A stretch of DNA of 64,000 bases from Archivesica marissinica (Eukaryota; Mollusca; Bivalvia; Venerida; Vesicomyidae), in the NCBI GenBank assembly GCA_014843695.1, contig CM026397.1, positions 34,540,596 to 34,604,595 on the forward strand, in the 5' to 3' direction. Each line of letters starts with the position of its first letter. Position 1 is the stretch's first letter. The position numbers and the translations under genes are program-made. Positions 36,501 through 51,500 of this stretch are shown here, in pieces. The notes under the pieces are model-generated. The model had not been told where the DNA came from. It ran no database searches and was given only the letters and a program-made list of their open reading frames with translations.

Positions 36501-39500
36501 TATTAATACTAAGTCCAGAAACACGTAATCGTGTATATTAATACTAAGTCCAGAAACACGCCATCGTGTATATTAATACTAAGTCCAGAAACACATAATC
36601 ATGTACACATGTATATTAATTAATACAAAGTCCAGAAACACGTCAACGTTTGTATTTATCATGACAAAGTCCTGAAGCACGTCAATGTGTAATACAACTT
36701 CCTGAACACATTCATGTATATTAATACAAAGTCATGAAACACCTTCATGTATATAAATACAAAGTCATGAACACATTCATGTATATTAATACAAAGTCAT
36801 GAAACACCTTCATGTATATTAATACAAAGTCATGAAACATCTTCATGTATAGTAATACAAAGTCATGACACACCTTCATGTATATTAATACAAAGTCATG
36901 AAACACCATGTATATTCACACAAATTACTGAAACTCGTAGATTAATACAAAGTCGGGGCGGGATCTGATAATTAAATAATCCTATACAAATTTATTTTTT
37001 AGCTCGATTGCGAAACACGTTATTTCAACTTATATAAATCACTCTCGAGACCTCATTCCTGATGGAATCCATCGCCACGAGGGAGAGAGAAGAGGCAACG
37101 TGGAATTTAAATGCCTTGCCTAAGGGCACAATCGTAACGGCTCCATCGGGGCTCGAACTCCGGACCGTTCGCACCTGAAGCAAACGCACATCCACTGCGC
37201 TATCACGACTTCCACAAACACAATTTGATAATCCTTGGAACAGCGTAAGCTGTAAGACACGCCTTTTTTTCGCGACGAACACTGCCGGGCACTGCGCATG
37301 CCCGTAGCATCGAATGCGCATGTCAGCTGCATATCATTAGTTGGAAACCGTCATACGAAATTGTATAAAATCAGGGCACTTACGTTCATCGAAGGAAATG
37401 CAATAGCGATGTAAATATAAAGTTACAGCTTACCAGTAAGTTCATCAGTAGAATTGGCATTAGCAGGATGAATACTATTAACAGGATAATAATGGCGGTT
37501 CCAAAATAAAGAGAGGTTTCATCATTGTCCGTGTACGGGTCGCTGAAACTGGCTATGAAGTCCAGCTCGAACATCATCATAGTCGTTCGCAGCAATGCTA
37601 ATCCTGGAGATTCGAAGGCACGGTTCTCCTGAAAGTTTCCGAGCAAGCCGGATAATAGTTATCATTATACTTTGAAATAATGCACATCATCTGCTGTGAT
37701 TGACGTATTCAGGTGGTAAAAGAAAATGGATCCACCATTTCTTGTTTCCAATGAAGAGCAGTTAAGGGAAATAAGCAGTATACAAATTATGATGTTTCGA
37801 CTGGAACCTTTTTGAGCATAGTACATTATTTATTAAAATACCGTAGACATATATTATCTTAGTTAATACAAATTTATTTTAGCAGTATGGCGAAACAAGT
37901 TCTTACAATTTATATTAATCACTCTCGAGACCTCATTCCTGATGGAATCCATCGCCACACGGGAGAGAGAAGAGGCAACGTGGAATTTAATGCCTTGCCT
38001 AAGGGCACACTCGTAACAGTTCCAGCGAGGCTCGAACTGAATACGTTATGTTGGGTTTTGGAAATATTTACCTATTTATAATAAGTTGAAAACGAAGGAA
38101 AAAAACTTTTTAGAAGGATACATATCCATAGAATAAATGCACAAGCCTGATGTCCCAAACAACCAAATATCTACCTCATTGTTCAGCAGCATGAAGAATG
38201 ACATGGCGAATGCGATGAGCAGTATTGAGAACACACACAACACTTGCACGAGGGTCCTCAGTATCTCGAGGAACATGACCACGTAAATACCGAAGAAATC
38301 GAATCTAGAGAACAAATATGTATGAGATTTACTAGTAATAAAAATATTAACATTATTTAGTTTAAACATTATTTATTTCAGTATTTGTACATGTAAAAAA
38401 AAAAGAAATGAACATTTTACATATAATTTAACAGCAGTAGACTGAAAGGGATTAGAACGAAAGAAAACTTATATAGTTCTTCTCCCTATCAATTGATTGA
38501 TAAACAATAGGCAGGAAATTAATATATAATATAACAATGAAAATACGTGAAATCTATTCTAGGTATTTGCTAAAGAATTTCAGAACTTAATGTATTAGTG
38601 AGTCAATAGTTTTGGATGTAAAAAAGAAAATGGTAAATATTTAAAGGAATATATGAAGAAAGTTCAAGAACATGAACTATTACATCGGAGCACTTGAAGA
38701 AAAAGAGATTAGTATAGAGAAAAGTGGTTGAATAGGGTCGGTTGTTGTGTCAATAACGACAGCATTCAGATTGGAATCCGCCATATGAACCTTTTAGAAA
38801 TCATCCATCTCAGAACCTTTCACTGCCAATCAAGTATTCGTGTACAGTAAGGAAAATTAGTGTTGGTTGCAATATCCTTATAAGTGTCACCGAGAAGTAG
38901 TGTGTTTATGTTGACATTACAAATTGTGGACAGCTTATTGAAGAGTGTTATATGTAGTTGATCATAGAAATGGCATTATTTATGAACCCATACCTCTGTG
39001 ACATAACGTAAATACAGAAGAAATCGAATCTAGAGAACAAATATGTAGGAGATTTAATAAAACATATTAACATTATCTACGTACCCATACCTCTGTGCCA
39101 TAGTCTACCTGGTGACTGGCGGCGCTCAACATGTTGCCTTATGAATTCTAGATACTGTAGACAGTATGTCTTAGCAAGTATTGTCTTAAGAGTGACACTG
39201 TATTAATTGTAAGGGTTTTTTGTTTGTTTTTTGTTGATTGTGTTATGTTATGTTATATGAAAGTACATTGATGAGACAGTAATAACGAATACAGTCTACA
39301 TCCGTTATGTCGAATTCCGTCGGACCGAACACAATACTTCGACATAACCGAAGTTTGAGTTAACGAAATTCTATATAAACGGAGCCAGTTATATGTAAAA
39401 TAAAAGTGTATGAAACGGGACTTTGATCCGACTTCGAGATAACCGGAGAATTCGACATAACCGACTTTGACATAACGGATGTAGACTGTATATATATATA

Positions 39501-42500
39501 TACATACACAAACTAAAGGTTTACATATCGTGTATTTATCAATGTATAATCAAGAAATCAAATGTTTGTTTGTGTTTGCGGTTTAACGTCGCAGCAACAG
39601 CTTAAGTCATATGACGACTCTCCAGCCATTGCTGGTGGAGGAACACACCAAACTGCCTATCAGAACAGCATTTCAGACTCGGTCGGGCACTAGAAGAAAT
39701 CAAAATCTACTTAAAGTTTAAACTTTATTTATTTTACAACGATCGCGAAGCAAGTTCTAACAAATGATATTAATCACTCTCGTTGGCGCGGATGAACGCG
39801 TATATGTGGTCATTCATGTGGGAGGAAACCAGAATACCCGGAGAAAACCCACCTGTCCGATCTGGCGACCACCGTACAATCTCACATACTTCCCAGTTCG
39901 AGGATCGAACCCGGGTTGCATTGGCAAGAAGCGAGCGCACTAACCACTACGCTAATCGGACAGCCAAAGCTACTCAAAATGATACTGTGTTTCTTTAGTG
40001 TGTTTATACTAGTACAATGATGCTTATAATAAAAGTGAATACCTCTGTAGATAAAGGAGACAATTAAACCAGGCAAGGAACACGGCAATGGCACCAGCTT
40101 CCCATTGCCAGCCGACTGCCGTGTTTCCTACAAACGGGGCAATGAACACCACTGCCGATACGTACAGAATCCACTCGACAGCATTTGTCAACTCTTGAAA
40201 ATATTTTTTGCGCTGAAAATATATTAAACTTAAAATAAATACCAGCAAACTGGTGTTAGCGGTCACATCTAACAAGCAATAAGCATGTATTAAGCAGCCA
40301 GCTTCCAGATTCCCAATACATGCGTGTTTCTTTATTATACATCTGAACTCTATAAAGCAGCTATCTGTGCTAAGCAGCCACTTTCTGAGATTCAACTGGC
40401 TGACTGCTTAAGACAGGTTTGACTTTATTCATGTTCACCAAGCTCATAATGAACCTAGCATACAACAATTTCTGATCTGAAATATTATTGGTTTATTATT
40501 TCAGTAAAACATAAACTCGTCCTACAATAACAATACTTATTAATTTGTATCATGATTTATTCACCACGATTTACTTGAATCAGAAGAGAACATGTGGAAC
40601 TGTGTCGTATTATTTTAATAAGCATTGTTATCAGGCATAATGATATGTTTTTGCAACAGCATACCTGTATATTATCGATTTAGAATGATTGGTGACTCTG
40701 GTTATTAATTGTGATGAATTGGATAATTAATTACGTTGTATATTTAAATTATTCGATTTGTAACCAAACGGACTTAATTACACAATACAGAATTCGTGCG
40801 CGATATTCACAATATACAAAGAAATGTGTTTTGTGTATTACGTTTATTTGTAGTCGCTACCGGTTGCCCATATATGAGCGCCGCCTCCTGAAGAGATTAG
40901 TCATTTTAGATTTTTGGAGGATAGTGCAATGATACAGACCCATTCCAGAGTCTCCTCTGGTTCTTTTACGTGCACGGTGTACAGAACCGACACGAGACCT
41001 CTGTTTCAAGTCCCATCTGAAAGACTGTTACGTTTATTAGGGTCAGACGGGGGATCGAACAAGCGATCCCTGGATACCAGTCCAGCGTGTTACCACTGGA
41101 CTACAGATCCGTCTGTACACAAAATGTACAATAATAATGTGGAATTTAAGCGAACATCTTCAGAAGTACCAATACGCGGAGTAATCTATGAAGCATCAAC
41201 TATACTGATATATTAAATGAAGCGGATCAGTGGTCCAGTGGTTCGCGGGTTGGACTTGTAATCCAGGGGCTGCTGGTTCGATCTGCCGCTATTCCATACT
41301 AACATGACTCATATCATAGTCATTCGGATGAGACTTTAAACCGATGGCTTGTGTCGGTGCTTTACACCGTGCACATAGAAGAATCAGAGGAGACTCTGGA
41401 ATGGCAACATCTAAAATGACTAATATATCTTCAGCAGACGTCGCTCCTATGGGCAACCTAATAATATGAACAGTCTTTCAGTGGAACTTTAAATCGAAGT
41501 CTCATGTCGGTGCCATACACAGTACAGTAAAAAATGTCAGAGGAAAATCTGGAATGGGTCTCTGTCTGTATCATTGCACTATCCTCCAAACTCCAAAATG
41601 ACTAATCTCTTCAGGAGGTGTCGCTCATATGGGCAACCCGTAGTGATGATAGATAAACGTAAAACTCACATGTGGGGTGACAGGGTGATATATAATATAC
41701 AAACCTGTTGAATTAACTGCACAATCTCCTTCACAATGTTCAAGGAACAGAATACCAGAACGAAGTACACACTCACTCTATGCATTGGTTTGAACTGTAA
41801 TATATATCAATATCAGATCACTTGTATAGCATTGGTTTGAACTGTTATGTACGTAAATATCAGATCACTTGTATAGCATTGGTTTGAACTGTAATATATA
41901 TCAATATCAGATCACTTGTATAGCATTGGTTTGAACTGTAATATATATCAATATCAGATCACTTGTATAGCATTGGTTTGAACTGTAATATATATCAATA
42001 TCAGATCACTTGTATAGCATTGGTTTGAACTGTAATATATATCAATATCAGACCACGTGTATAGCATTGGTTTGAACTGTAATATATATCAATATCAGAT
42101 CACTTGTATAGCATTGGTTTGAACTGTAATATATATCAATATCAGATCACTTGTATAGCATTGGTTTGAACTGTAATATATATCAATATCAGATCACTTG
42201 TATAGCATTGGTTTGAACTGTAATATATATCAATATCAGATCACTTGTATAGCATTGGTTTGAACTGTAATACATGTCAATATCAGATCACTTGTACAGC
42301 ATTGGTTTGAACTGTAATATATATCAATATCAGATCACTTGTATAGCATTGGTTTGAACTGTAATAAATATCAATATCAGACCACGTGTATAGCATTGGT
42401 TTGAACTGTAATATATATCAATATCAGATCACTTGTATAGCATTGGTTTGAACTGTAATATATATCAATATCAGATCACTTGTATAGCATTGGTTTGAAC

Positions 42501-45500
42501 TGTAATATATATCAATATCAGATCACTTGCATAGCATTGGTTTGAACTGTAATATATATCAATATCAGATCACTTGTATAGCATTGGTTTGAACTGTAAT
42601 ACATGTCAATATCAGATCACTTGTACAGCATTGGTTTGAACTGTAATATATATCAATATCAGATCACTTGTATAGCATTGGTTTGAACTGTAATAAATAT
42701 CAATATCAGACCACGTGTATAGCATTGGTTTGAACTGTAATATATATCAATATCAGATCACTTGTATAGCATTGGTTTGAACTGTAATATATATCAATAT
42801 CAGATCACTTGTATAGCATTGGTTTGAACTGTAATATATATCAATATCAGATCACTTGTATAGCATTGGTTTGAACTGTTATATATATCAATATCAGATC
42901 ACTTGTATAGCATTGGTTTGAACTGTTATACATATCAATATCAGACCATTTGTATAGCATTGGTTTGAACTGTAATAAATGGCAGATATTTCATGTATTT
43001 TGCAAATAGTTTAAGATCTCGCGATGTCACACTAATGTACAATAGAAACCAATCGGACAACAATAACATGTCAGAAGATTTCCGTGTGTAGACTGTGTTT
43101 CTTTGTGTACCCCATACGCGTGTTTCCCAGATTAACAAAGTATGTATTATTTAATCAATGAAATTATATAATCCATATATATATACTAGTATATTCTTAC
43201 AGTGCATGCGTTGATAGATGCAGCCCTGCTGTTGTCATGTGTAGAATTTCCAGCTATGGTGTTATTTTTGGACGTGTTCTTTTGAAATGAAAATGTACAC
43301 GTTGTGACTAGAATTGTGAACAAGGCTAGGAAAACCAGGTAAACAACGAGATTGGAAATATGGAACCAAGCACCATAAGCTCTCCTGAAAAATAACAACA
43401 ATAGCATGTGTTAATATACAAGTAAACAGCAGCAATATTGTTATCTCTGTATTCTGTTCAACGTTTTCAACGTTTATTTATTTCATTATCATTAAAAGAC
43501 CGTTCAGCTTAAAATTAAAATAAAATTCCAGAAGGTCTAAGATGCATGTACATATACATACAAGTCCATTTACCGTCTCTAACGCACCATTTAGCGCACG
43601 TTTGCAGCGTTGTCTATCATTAAAAGACCTTTCAGCTTAAAATAAAAAGATTATTCCAGAAGGTCTAAGACGCATGTGGCTAACATGTACATATAAATAC
43701 AAGTCCATTTACGGTCTCTAACGCACCATTTAGCTTACGGTTGCAGCGTTTTCTATCGTAAAAAGACCTTTCAGCTTAACTCTTTCACCGCCAATGTCGC
43801 ATAAAAGCGACTTTGTAAACAAGTAGAGAACCCGATCGGACAGAACAGAACATGCCGTCTGATCAGGCTATATGCTGATTGCTCTTCAGACAGTGGAGCT
43901 GAAGCACCTGTCCGAATAGCAAACAACATAGATCCTGATCAGACGCGGCGTTACGCCGCGGCTGATCTGGATCTATGTTGTTTGCGCATGCTCTGAATTT
44001 CTTCGGCGCTGAAAGAGTTAAAATAACAAGAGCATTTCCACTCATTAACATAGTAAGCTAGCACCACTTGTGATAATACAAGTAATACTTTCAATGTTAA
44101 CATGCAAGCACATTGATGTGTAATTGTTTATATTTATGTTTGTATGCTTAAATCGTAATAAATTATGCGGTAATGTTTTATAAGGCCAACTACCAGAACA
44201 TAGGAGTGGCTATGGGAATGCCAGTACACCTGTACGGATAATGCCTACCATGCGACTGAGGTTTATAAGATTACCATATCGTGGTTAATCATCGTGTTCC
44301 AACATATTTACTACAATAACGTCTCATATAATAAAGACAACAAGAAATATAATTCGATAGCATATACTGAAACAAACAAACAAACAAATACCCCCTTAAC
44401 TCTTTCACCGCCAATGTCGCGAGTTAATCTTATAAGATGTGAACTGTTGCATTCATGGATATATGATACACCGTCACTGATGCGTTAGTATGATACTAAA
44501 TATCATCTAGAAGATAATGCGTCCGGTATAATATTGCAATTAATAATAAATGTATTCTGCATACCGTTTCTTACGGAGGTTGGTGCACCAAGTACTGGTT
44601 AACGGCTGGAGCCTGCCCAGGTGTTGTTAGGTAAACCATACCGCCAGCGATATAGCCAAAAATGGTGCTGACGCAGGCGTAAAACCCGAACAAATAAACA
44701 AACACATTCTGGTTAACGGCTGGAGCTTGTCCAGGAAAGGTGTTGTTAGGTAAACTAGACCGCCGGCGATATAGCCAAAATGGTGCTGACGCAGGCGTAA
44801 AACACGAACAAATATACAAACACATTCTGGTTAACGGCTGGAGCTTGTCCAGGAAAGGTGTTGTTAGGTAAACTAGACCCGCCGGCGATATAGCCAAACT
44901 GGTGCTGACGCAGGCGTAAAACACGAACAAATATACAAACACATTCTGGTTAACGGCTGGAGCTTGTCCAGGAAAGGTGTTGTTAGGTAAACTAGACCGC
45001 CGGCGATATAGCCAAAATGGTGCTGACGCAGGCGTAAAACACGAACAAATAAACAAACACATTCTGGTTAACGGCTGGAGCTTGTCCAGGAAAGGTGTTG
45101 TTAGGTAAACTAGACCGCCGGCGATATAGCCAAACTGGTGCTGACGCAGGCGTAAAACACGAACAAATAAACAAACACATTCTGGTTAACGGCTGGAGCT
45201 TGTCCAGGAAAGGTGTTGTTAGGTAAACTAGACCGCCGGCGATATAGCCAAAATGGTGCTGACGCAGGCGTAAAACACGAACAAATATACAAACACATTC
45301 TGGTTAACGGCTGGAGCTTGTCCAGGAAAGGTGTTGTTAGGTAAACTAGACCGCCGGCGATATAGCCAAAATGGTGCTGACGCAGGCGTAAAACACGAAC
45401 AAATATACAAACACATTCTGGTTAACGGCTGGAGCTTGTCCATGAAAGGTGTTGTTAGGTAAACTAGACCGCCGGCGATATAGCCAAACTGGTGCTGACG

Positions 45501-48500
45501 CAGGCGTAAAACCCGAACAAATATACAAACACATTCTGAATTCCCAATAACAACTTCATGCTTTCGAAATGAGCTTAGTTTAAACATAGTTTATTTCAAA
45601 CAATGATACAACATATACAAATGTACAATTTACACAAATATTTACATACATGTATGAAAAAGGATTAGAGCCGAAAGCTATAGCTTATAGAGGTCTGCTC
45701 CTATATTAAGATGTATATTGTAATTACAGTATGACAGCGTTTTAATCGTATATGAACTATTAATTGCAATTCGAAATGTGCTTACCACTTCATATTGAGA
45801 TACGCTTCGCTGACGGGGTGAGACAGACAGTGTACGCGACCATGCCGAACCATTGTCTGTAGGAGGAAAACAACATAGCAACCTTAGATTGTGTGCACTC
45901 TTTTGAAAATACCACATATTTATTTGGGACCTAAGTAAACGAAGGTATACTAGAGGACATAGAAAACGCACACTTCGGATAAGTGTGTTTTACATGAAAA
46001 GCAATAACTATATAAATACATAGTTTTAATTGTTCAGTTTTAAGCATTTTGGAATATTTTTAGTGGTTCAGTTTGTGTTTTGTAATAAAGATGTGATATA
46101 TCTTTGATGAAATCCTTCGTATTTCGTTTTCATGTAATAATAATCATATAATGTAGGTGTGCGTTTTCTATGTCCTCTAGTATATAATGTAGGTGTGCGT
46201 TTTCTATGTCCTCTAGTATATAATGTATGTGTGCGTATTCTATGTCCTCTAGTATATAATGTATGTGTGCGTTTTCTATGTCCTCTAGTATATAATGTTG
46301 GTGTGCGTTTTCTATGTCCTCTAGTATATAATGTAGGTGTGCGTTTTCTATGTCCTCTAGTATATAATGTAGGTGTGCGTTTTCTATGTCCTCTAGTTTT
46401 TTTTTATAGTTGTTTTTTGGGCTTTAAAGTAAAATACCACATATTTATTTGGGAACTATCGAAACGAAAGGAATATGTAGTTGTATTTGGGCTTTAAATT
46501 CGCACCAATAGCTTAGGCCATATGGCGACTATCCAGTTACTATTTGTGGAGGAAAGACCCTGGGTGCTTATCCGAGCAGTATTTCCGGCAATAGCGGGAA
46601 TCCGGGTAGAACCAGACCCATCCACAAGCCAGCTAAATAGCTTCATCCAATGAAATAATTCGAAAGCCCATGTAGTGGGATTCGAACCTACAACGATGTG
46701 AGGCAAGTGCTTTGAAGTTAACGACTAGAGCCGCTCGGCTACGGAGGTCCCTGAACGGAAATATGTAAGTTCGGTTACGGACGTCCCTGAAAGGAAATAA
46801 GTTGACATACCAAGCATCGTCAATCACAATCATAACTACCGTGTGAACTCATAGTTATGGAAATATAAGACAAGAATAAACAAGGAACTCATAGTTATGG
46901 AAATATAAGACAAGACTAAACAACGAACTCATAGTTATGGAATTATGACAAGAATAAACAACGAACTCATAGTTATGGAAATATAAGACAAGAATAAACA
47001 ACGAACGCATAGTTATGGAAATATAAGACAAGAATAAACAAGGAACTCATAGTTATGGAAATATAAGACAAGAATAAACAAGGAACTCATAGTTATGGAA
47101 ATATAAGACAAGAATAAACAAGGAACTCATAGTTATGGAAATATAAGACAAGAATAAACAAGGAACTCATAGTTATGGAAATATAAGACAAGAATAAACA
47201 ACGAACTCATAGTTATGGAAATATATGACAAGAATAAACAACGAACTCATAGTTATGGAAATATATGACAAGAATAAACAACGAACTCATAGTTATGGAA
47301 ATATAAGACAAGAATAAACAACGAACTTATAGTTATGGAAATATATGACAAGAATAAACAACGAACTCATAGTTATGGAATTATAAGACAAGAATAAACA
47401 ACGAACTCATAGTTATGGAATTATAAGACAAGAATAAACAACGAACTCATAGTTATGGAATTATAAGACAAGAATAAACAACGAACTCATAGTTATGGAA
47501 TTATAAGACAAGAATAAACAACATCAATTAAACGAAATTGTAGATATTATATCTACCCTACATCCATAAAAATAACATGCTTATAAATGTATAACTTACA
47601 TTCAAGGCAAGCATTGGAGTGAAGTCTTCAATATGCTTCCCTTTACCCTTGACATAGCGTAGAGGACATTGGAGATACCGGAAGTTATAGCTAGCCTAAA
47701 CACAAACACATTGACAATACATAGAATGGATGACATTGAGAACAGTATTAAATACATTATACTAAGCTTAAAATCAGTGATCCAACAATAATGTAAACGT
47801 ATAGAATTATATAAAACTAAAGTGTTTGTTTATTATAGTGTCACCCCTATTTAAAGAGCCAACCATTTCTAACTAGCTGGCAGCTCACCTATCGGCCTTA
47901 TAAGAAGGAACCCCTGACGAGATTCGAACCTTCGGCCTTACGCTCCGTAGGCGGACACCTTAACCACTAGATCACGGATATATATATATACTTATATTTA
48001 AATCGCTATTGTATTCCTTTCGATGAACGTATATGCCATGTTTGAATCTATTTTCGTGTGAATTTTCTCACTGAGATAACACTCACAGTCGAAGCTACGG
48101 TCATGCGCATTCCCAGTCTTGGACAGCGTTTCTTTGATATAATTAATGCCAATTTAAGTAATGAATCGTTGTTTGATAGCTTCCATCGGGGTATGAAGTA
48201 CATTGGGTGTGCTTAAAGTTAGCCATTCAATCACTCCCAGTGTAGTTTATAACCCAATGAACACTAATAAACCATGATTCATTCCTTAACCTGCTAATCA
48301 CGATTACATACGCTTTTGCAAACAGCATTGAGCCATGGCAGACCCAAGAACGTGCCATCTGATCAGGCTCTATGCCGTTTGCTATTTGGAGAGTGGAGCT
48401 AAGATAGTTGGTTGAATAGCAAACAGCAATGATTACCATGAGTCTGATCAGGCTCTATGTTGTTTGCTATTTGGAGAGTGGAGCTAAGACAGTTGGTTGA

Positions 48501-51500
48501 ATAGCAAACAACAATGATTAACATGAGCCTGATCAGGCTCTATGTTGTTTGCTATTTGGAGAGTGGAGCTAAGACAGTTGGTTGAATAGCAAACAACAAT
48601 GATTAACATGAGTCTGATCAGGCTCTATGCTTTTTTAAAACTTTTATTTATTTTACAACGATTGCGAAAAATGCTTTAAATACTTATATTAATCATTCTC
48701 TTTGGCGCGGAAGAAAGCGCTTATGTTGTCATTCGTGTGAGAGGAAACTGCAGTACACGGAGAAAACCCACCTATCCGATCTGGCGACCACCGTACCACA
48801 CCACATACTTCCCGGTCCAAGGATCGAACCCGGGTTGCGTTGGTGAGAAGCGAGCGTGCTAACTACTGCGCTAATCGGACAGCCAACGGAGCAGTATACC
48901 CAGTAAACGACAGTAAGTACTTACACAAAACTCAGGACTTCGGCGGTCATGCTTCGAGTGTGTTTGACACCTATCCAATGCAGCCTAGAGAAGAAAAACG
49001 TCTACAAGTTCATAACCGTTTATTTGTGTGGGTTTGGGTAAATCATAATACTTCGATATCATTGGCACTACCGGAATATCTACGGTATCATGCGCAGCTA
49101 TGGAAAATTGAAACACTAGAAACATATGACTAATATGGAACTAACCATTTGAACGCTAGCGGTGAAAATAACAATCAAATATGTCATGGACTTTCGTAGT
49201 GACACAATTCTAATGGAATTCCATGTCGTAGTGACACAATTCTAATGGAATTCCATGTCGTAGTGACACAATTCTAATGCAATTCCATGTCGTAGTGACA
49301 CAATTCTAATGCAATTCCATGTCGTAGTGACACAATTCTAATGAAATTCCATGTCATAGTGACACAATTCTAATGGAATTCCATGTCGTAGTGACACAAT
49401 TCTAATGAATTCCATGTCGTAGTGACACAATTCTAATGCAATTCCATGTCGTAGTGACACAATTCTAATGAAATTCCATGTCATAGTGACACAATTCTAA
49501 TGGAATTCCATGTCGTAGTGACACAATTCTAATGGAATTCCATGTCGTAGTGACACAATTCTAATGCAATTCCATGTCGTAGTGACACAATTCTAATGCA
49601 ATTCCATGTCGTAGTGACACAATTCTAATGAATTCCATGTCGTAGTGACACAATTCTAATGAATTCCATGTCGTAGTGACACAATTCTAATGAAATTCCA
49701 TGTCGTAGTGACACAATTCTAATGAATTCCTGTCGTAGTGACACAATTCTAATGAAATTCCATGTCGTAGTGACACAATTCTAATGAAATTCCATGTCGT
49801 AGTGACACAATTCTAATGAAATGCCATGTGTAGTGACACAATTCTAATAGAATTCCATGTCGTAGTGACACAATTCTAATAGAATTCCATGTCGTAGTGA
49901 CACAATTCTAATGAAATTCCATGTCATAGTGACACAATTCTAATGAAATTCCATGTCATAGTGACACAATTCTAATGAAATTCCATGTTATAGTGACACA
50001 ATTCTAATGGAATTCCATGTCGTAGCGACACAATTCTAATGAAATTCCATGTCATAGTGACACCATTCTAATGAAATTCCATGTCATAGTGACACAATTC
50101 TAATGAAATTCCATGTCATAGTGACACCATTCTAATGAAATTCCATGTCGTAGTGACACAATTCTAATGGAATACCATGTCATAGTGACACAATTCTAAT
50201 GGAATACCATGTAGTAGTGACACAATTCTAATAGAATTCCATGTCGTAGTGACACAATTCTAATAGAATTCCATGACGTAGTGACACAATTCTAATGAAA
50301 TTCCATGTCGTAGTGACACAATTCTAATGAAATTCCATGACATATTTCCAATGTTTTGAACTACAAATAAGAAAATCGCATTAATGAATTATCGTCTGTT
50401 ACAATTATGTATAGCCATCATTACCCAGCATGCAAAGAGTTAATTTTTACCAAAGACATATATAGTGCGAATTAGATTAAACGTTATAAAGAGTTATTAT
50501 TGTAGGTACGTTACCATGCATGCATCGGGTAAACACTGCACAAGTCCATTCATTGTGCTATAAAACAGCTTAGAACACAGCGTCATAGCTTCTTCCCATC
50601 TATAATGTTAAGAGCAGACGAGCTTCAGACGTATACATCTGTAATTATTTTACAACGGTTGCGAAACAAGTTCTAACAACTTATATTATTATACACGGAT
50701 GAAAGCGTGTATGTGGTAATTCGTGTGAGAGGAAACCGGAGTACCCGGAGAAAACCCACTTGTCCGATCTGGCGACCGTACCATCTCACATACTTTCCGG
50801 TCCGAGGATCGAACCCGGGTTACATTGGTGAGAAGCGAGCGCGCTAACCACTGCGCTAATCGGACAGCCATCTGTACATAGCCATTGTTACATAATAAAT
50901 AGTATATAATTATCTATTTATCAAATTGCCGTATGCTTCTATTCAAATAGAGCTATATATATATATTTGGAAATACATTTGGTCTAATTTAAATATTACT
51001 TGATGAATATAATAATGCTCTTATTTATTTATTCACAATAATGTCGTGTATATATTATATATAGTGGTGATTTATATATGCTCATTGTACGTATTGTTTG
51101 TTCGATTATATGTATAGTCTACAACCGTTATGTCAAAGTCGGTTATGTCGAATTCTCCGGTTATCTCGAAGTCGGATCAAAGTCCCGTGTCAGACACTAT
51201 CATTGTACATATAACTGGCTCCGTTTATATAGTATTTCGTTAAGTCAAACTTCGGTTATGTCGAAGTATTTTGTTCAGTCCGACGGAATTCGACATAAGT
51301 GATGTGGAATTATATCTCCCATTGAGTAGGAAATAAAGAAGAGAAGAAGACATTTTATTTTCCAATTTGAACTAAAAAGTTCATCATTGTACAACATATA
51401 TATATATATATATACATAAAATCATTCACGTGAAAATTATGTCAATATCAGAAAATTATATACCTTATTGACAATACCTACTATATATATAAATGATATA

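Noticed and set aside
44571..45587. Repeated frames with CLFICSCFTPASAPFWLYRR
   Set aside because: Antisense of the SINE B-derived satellite.
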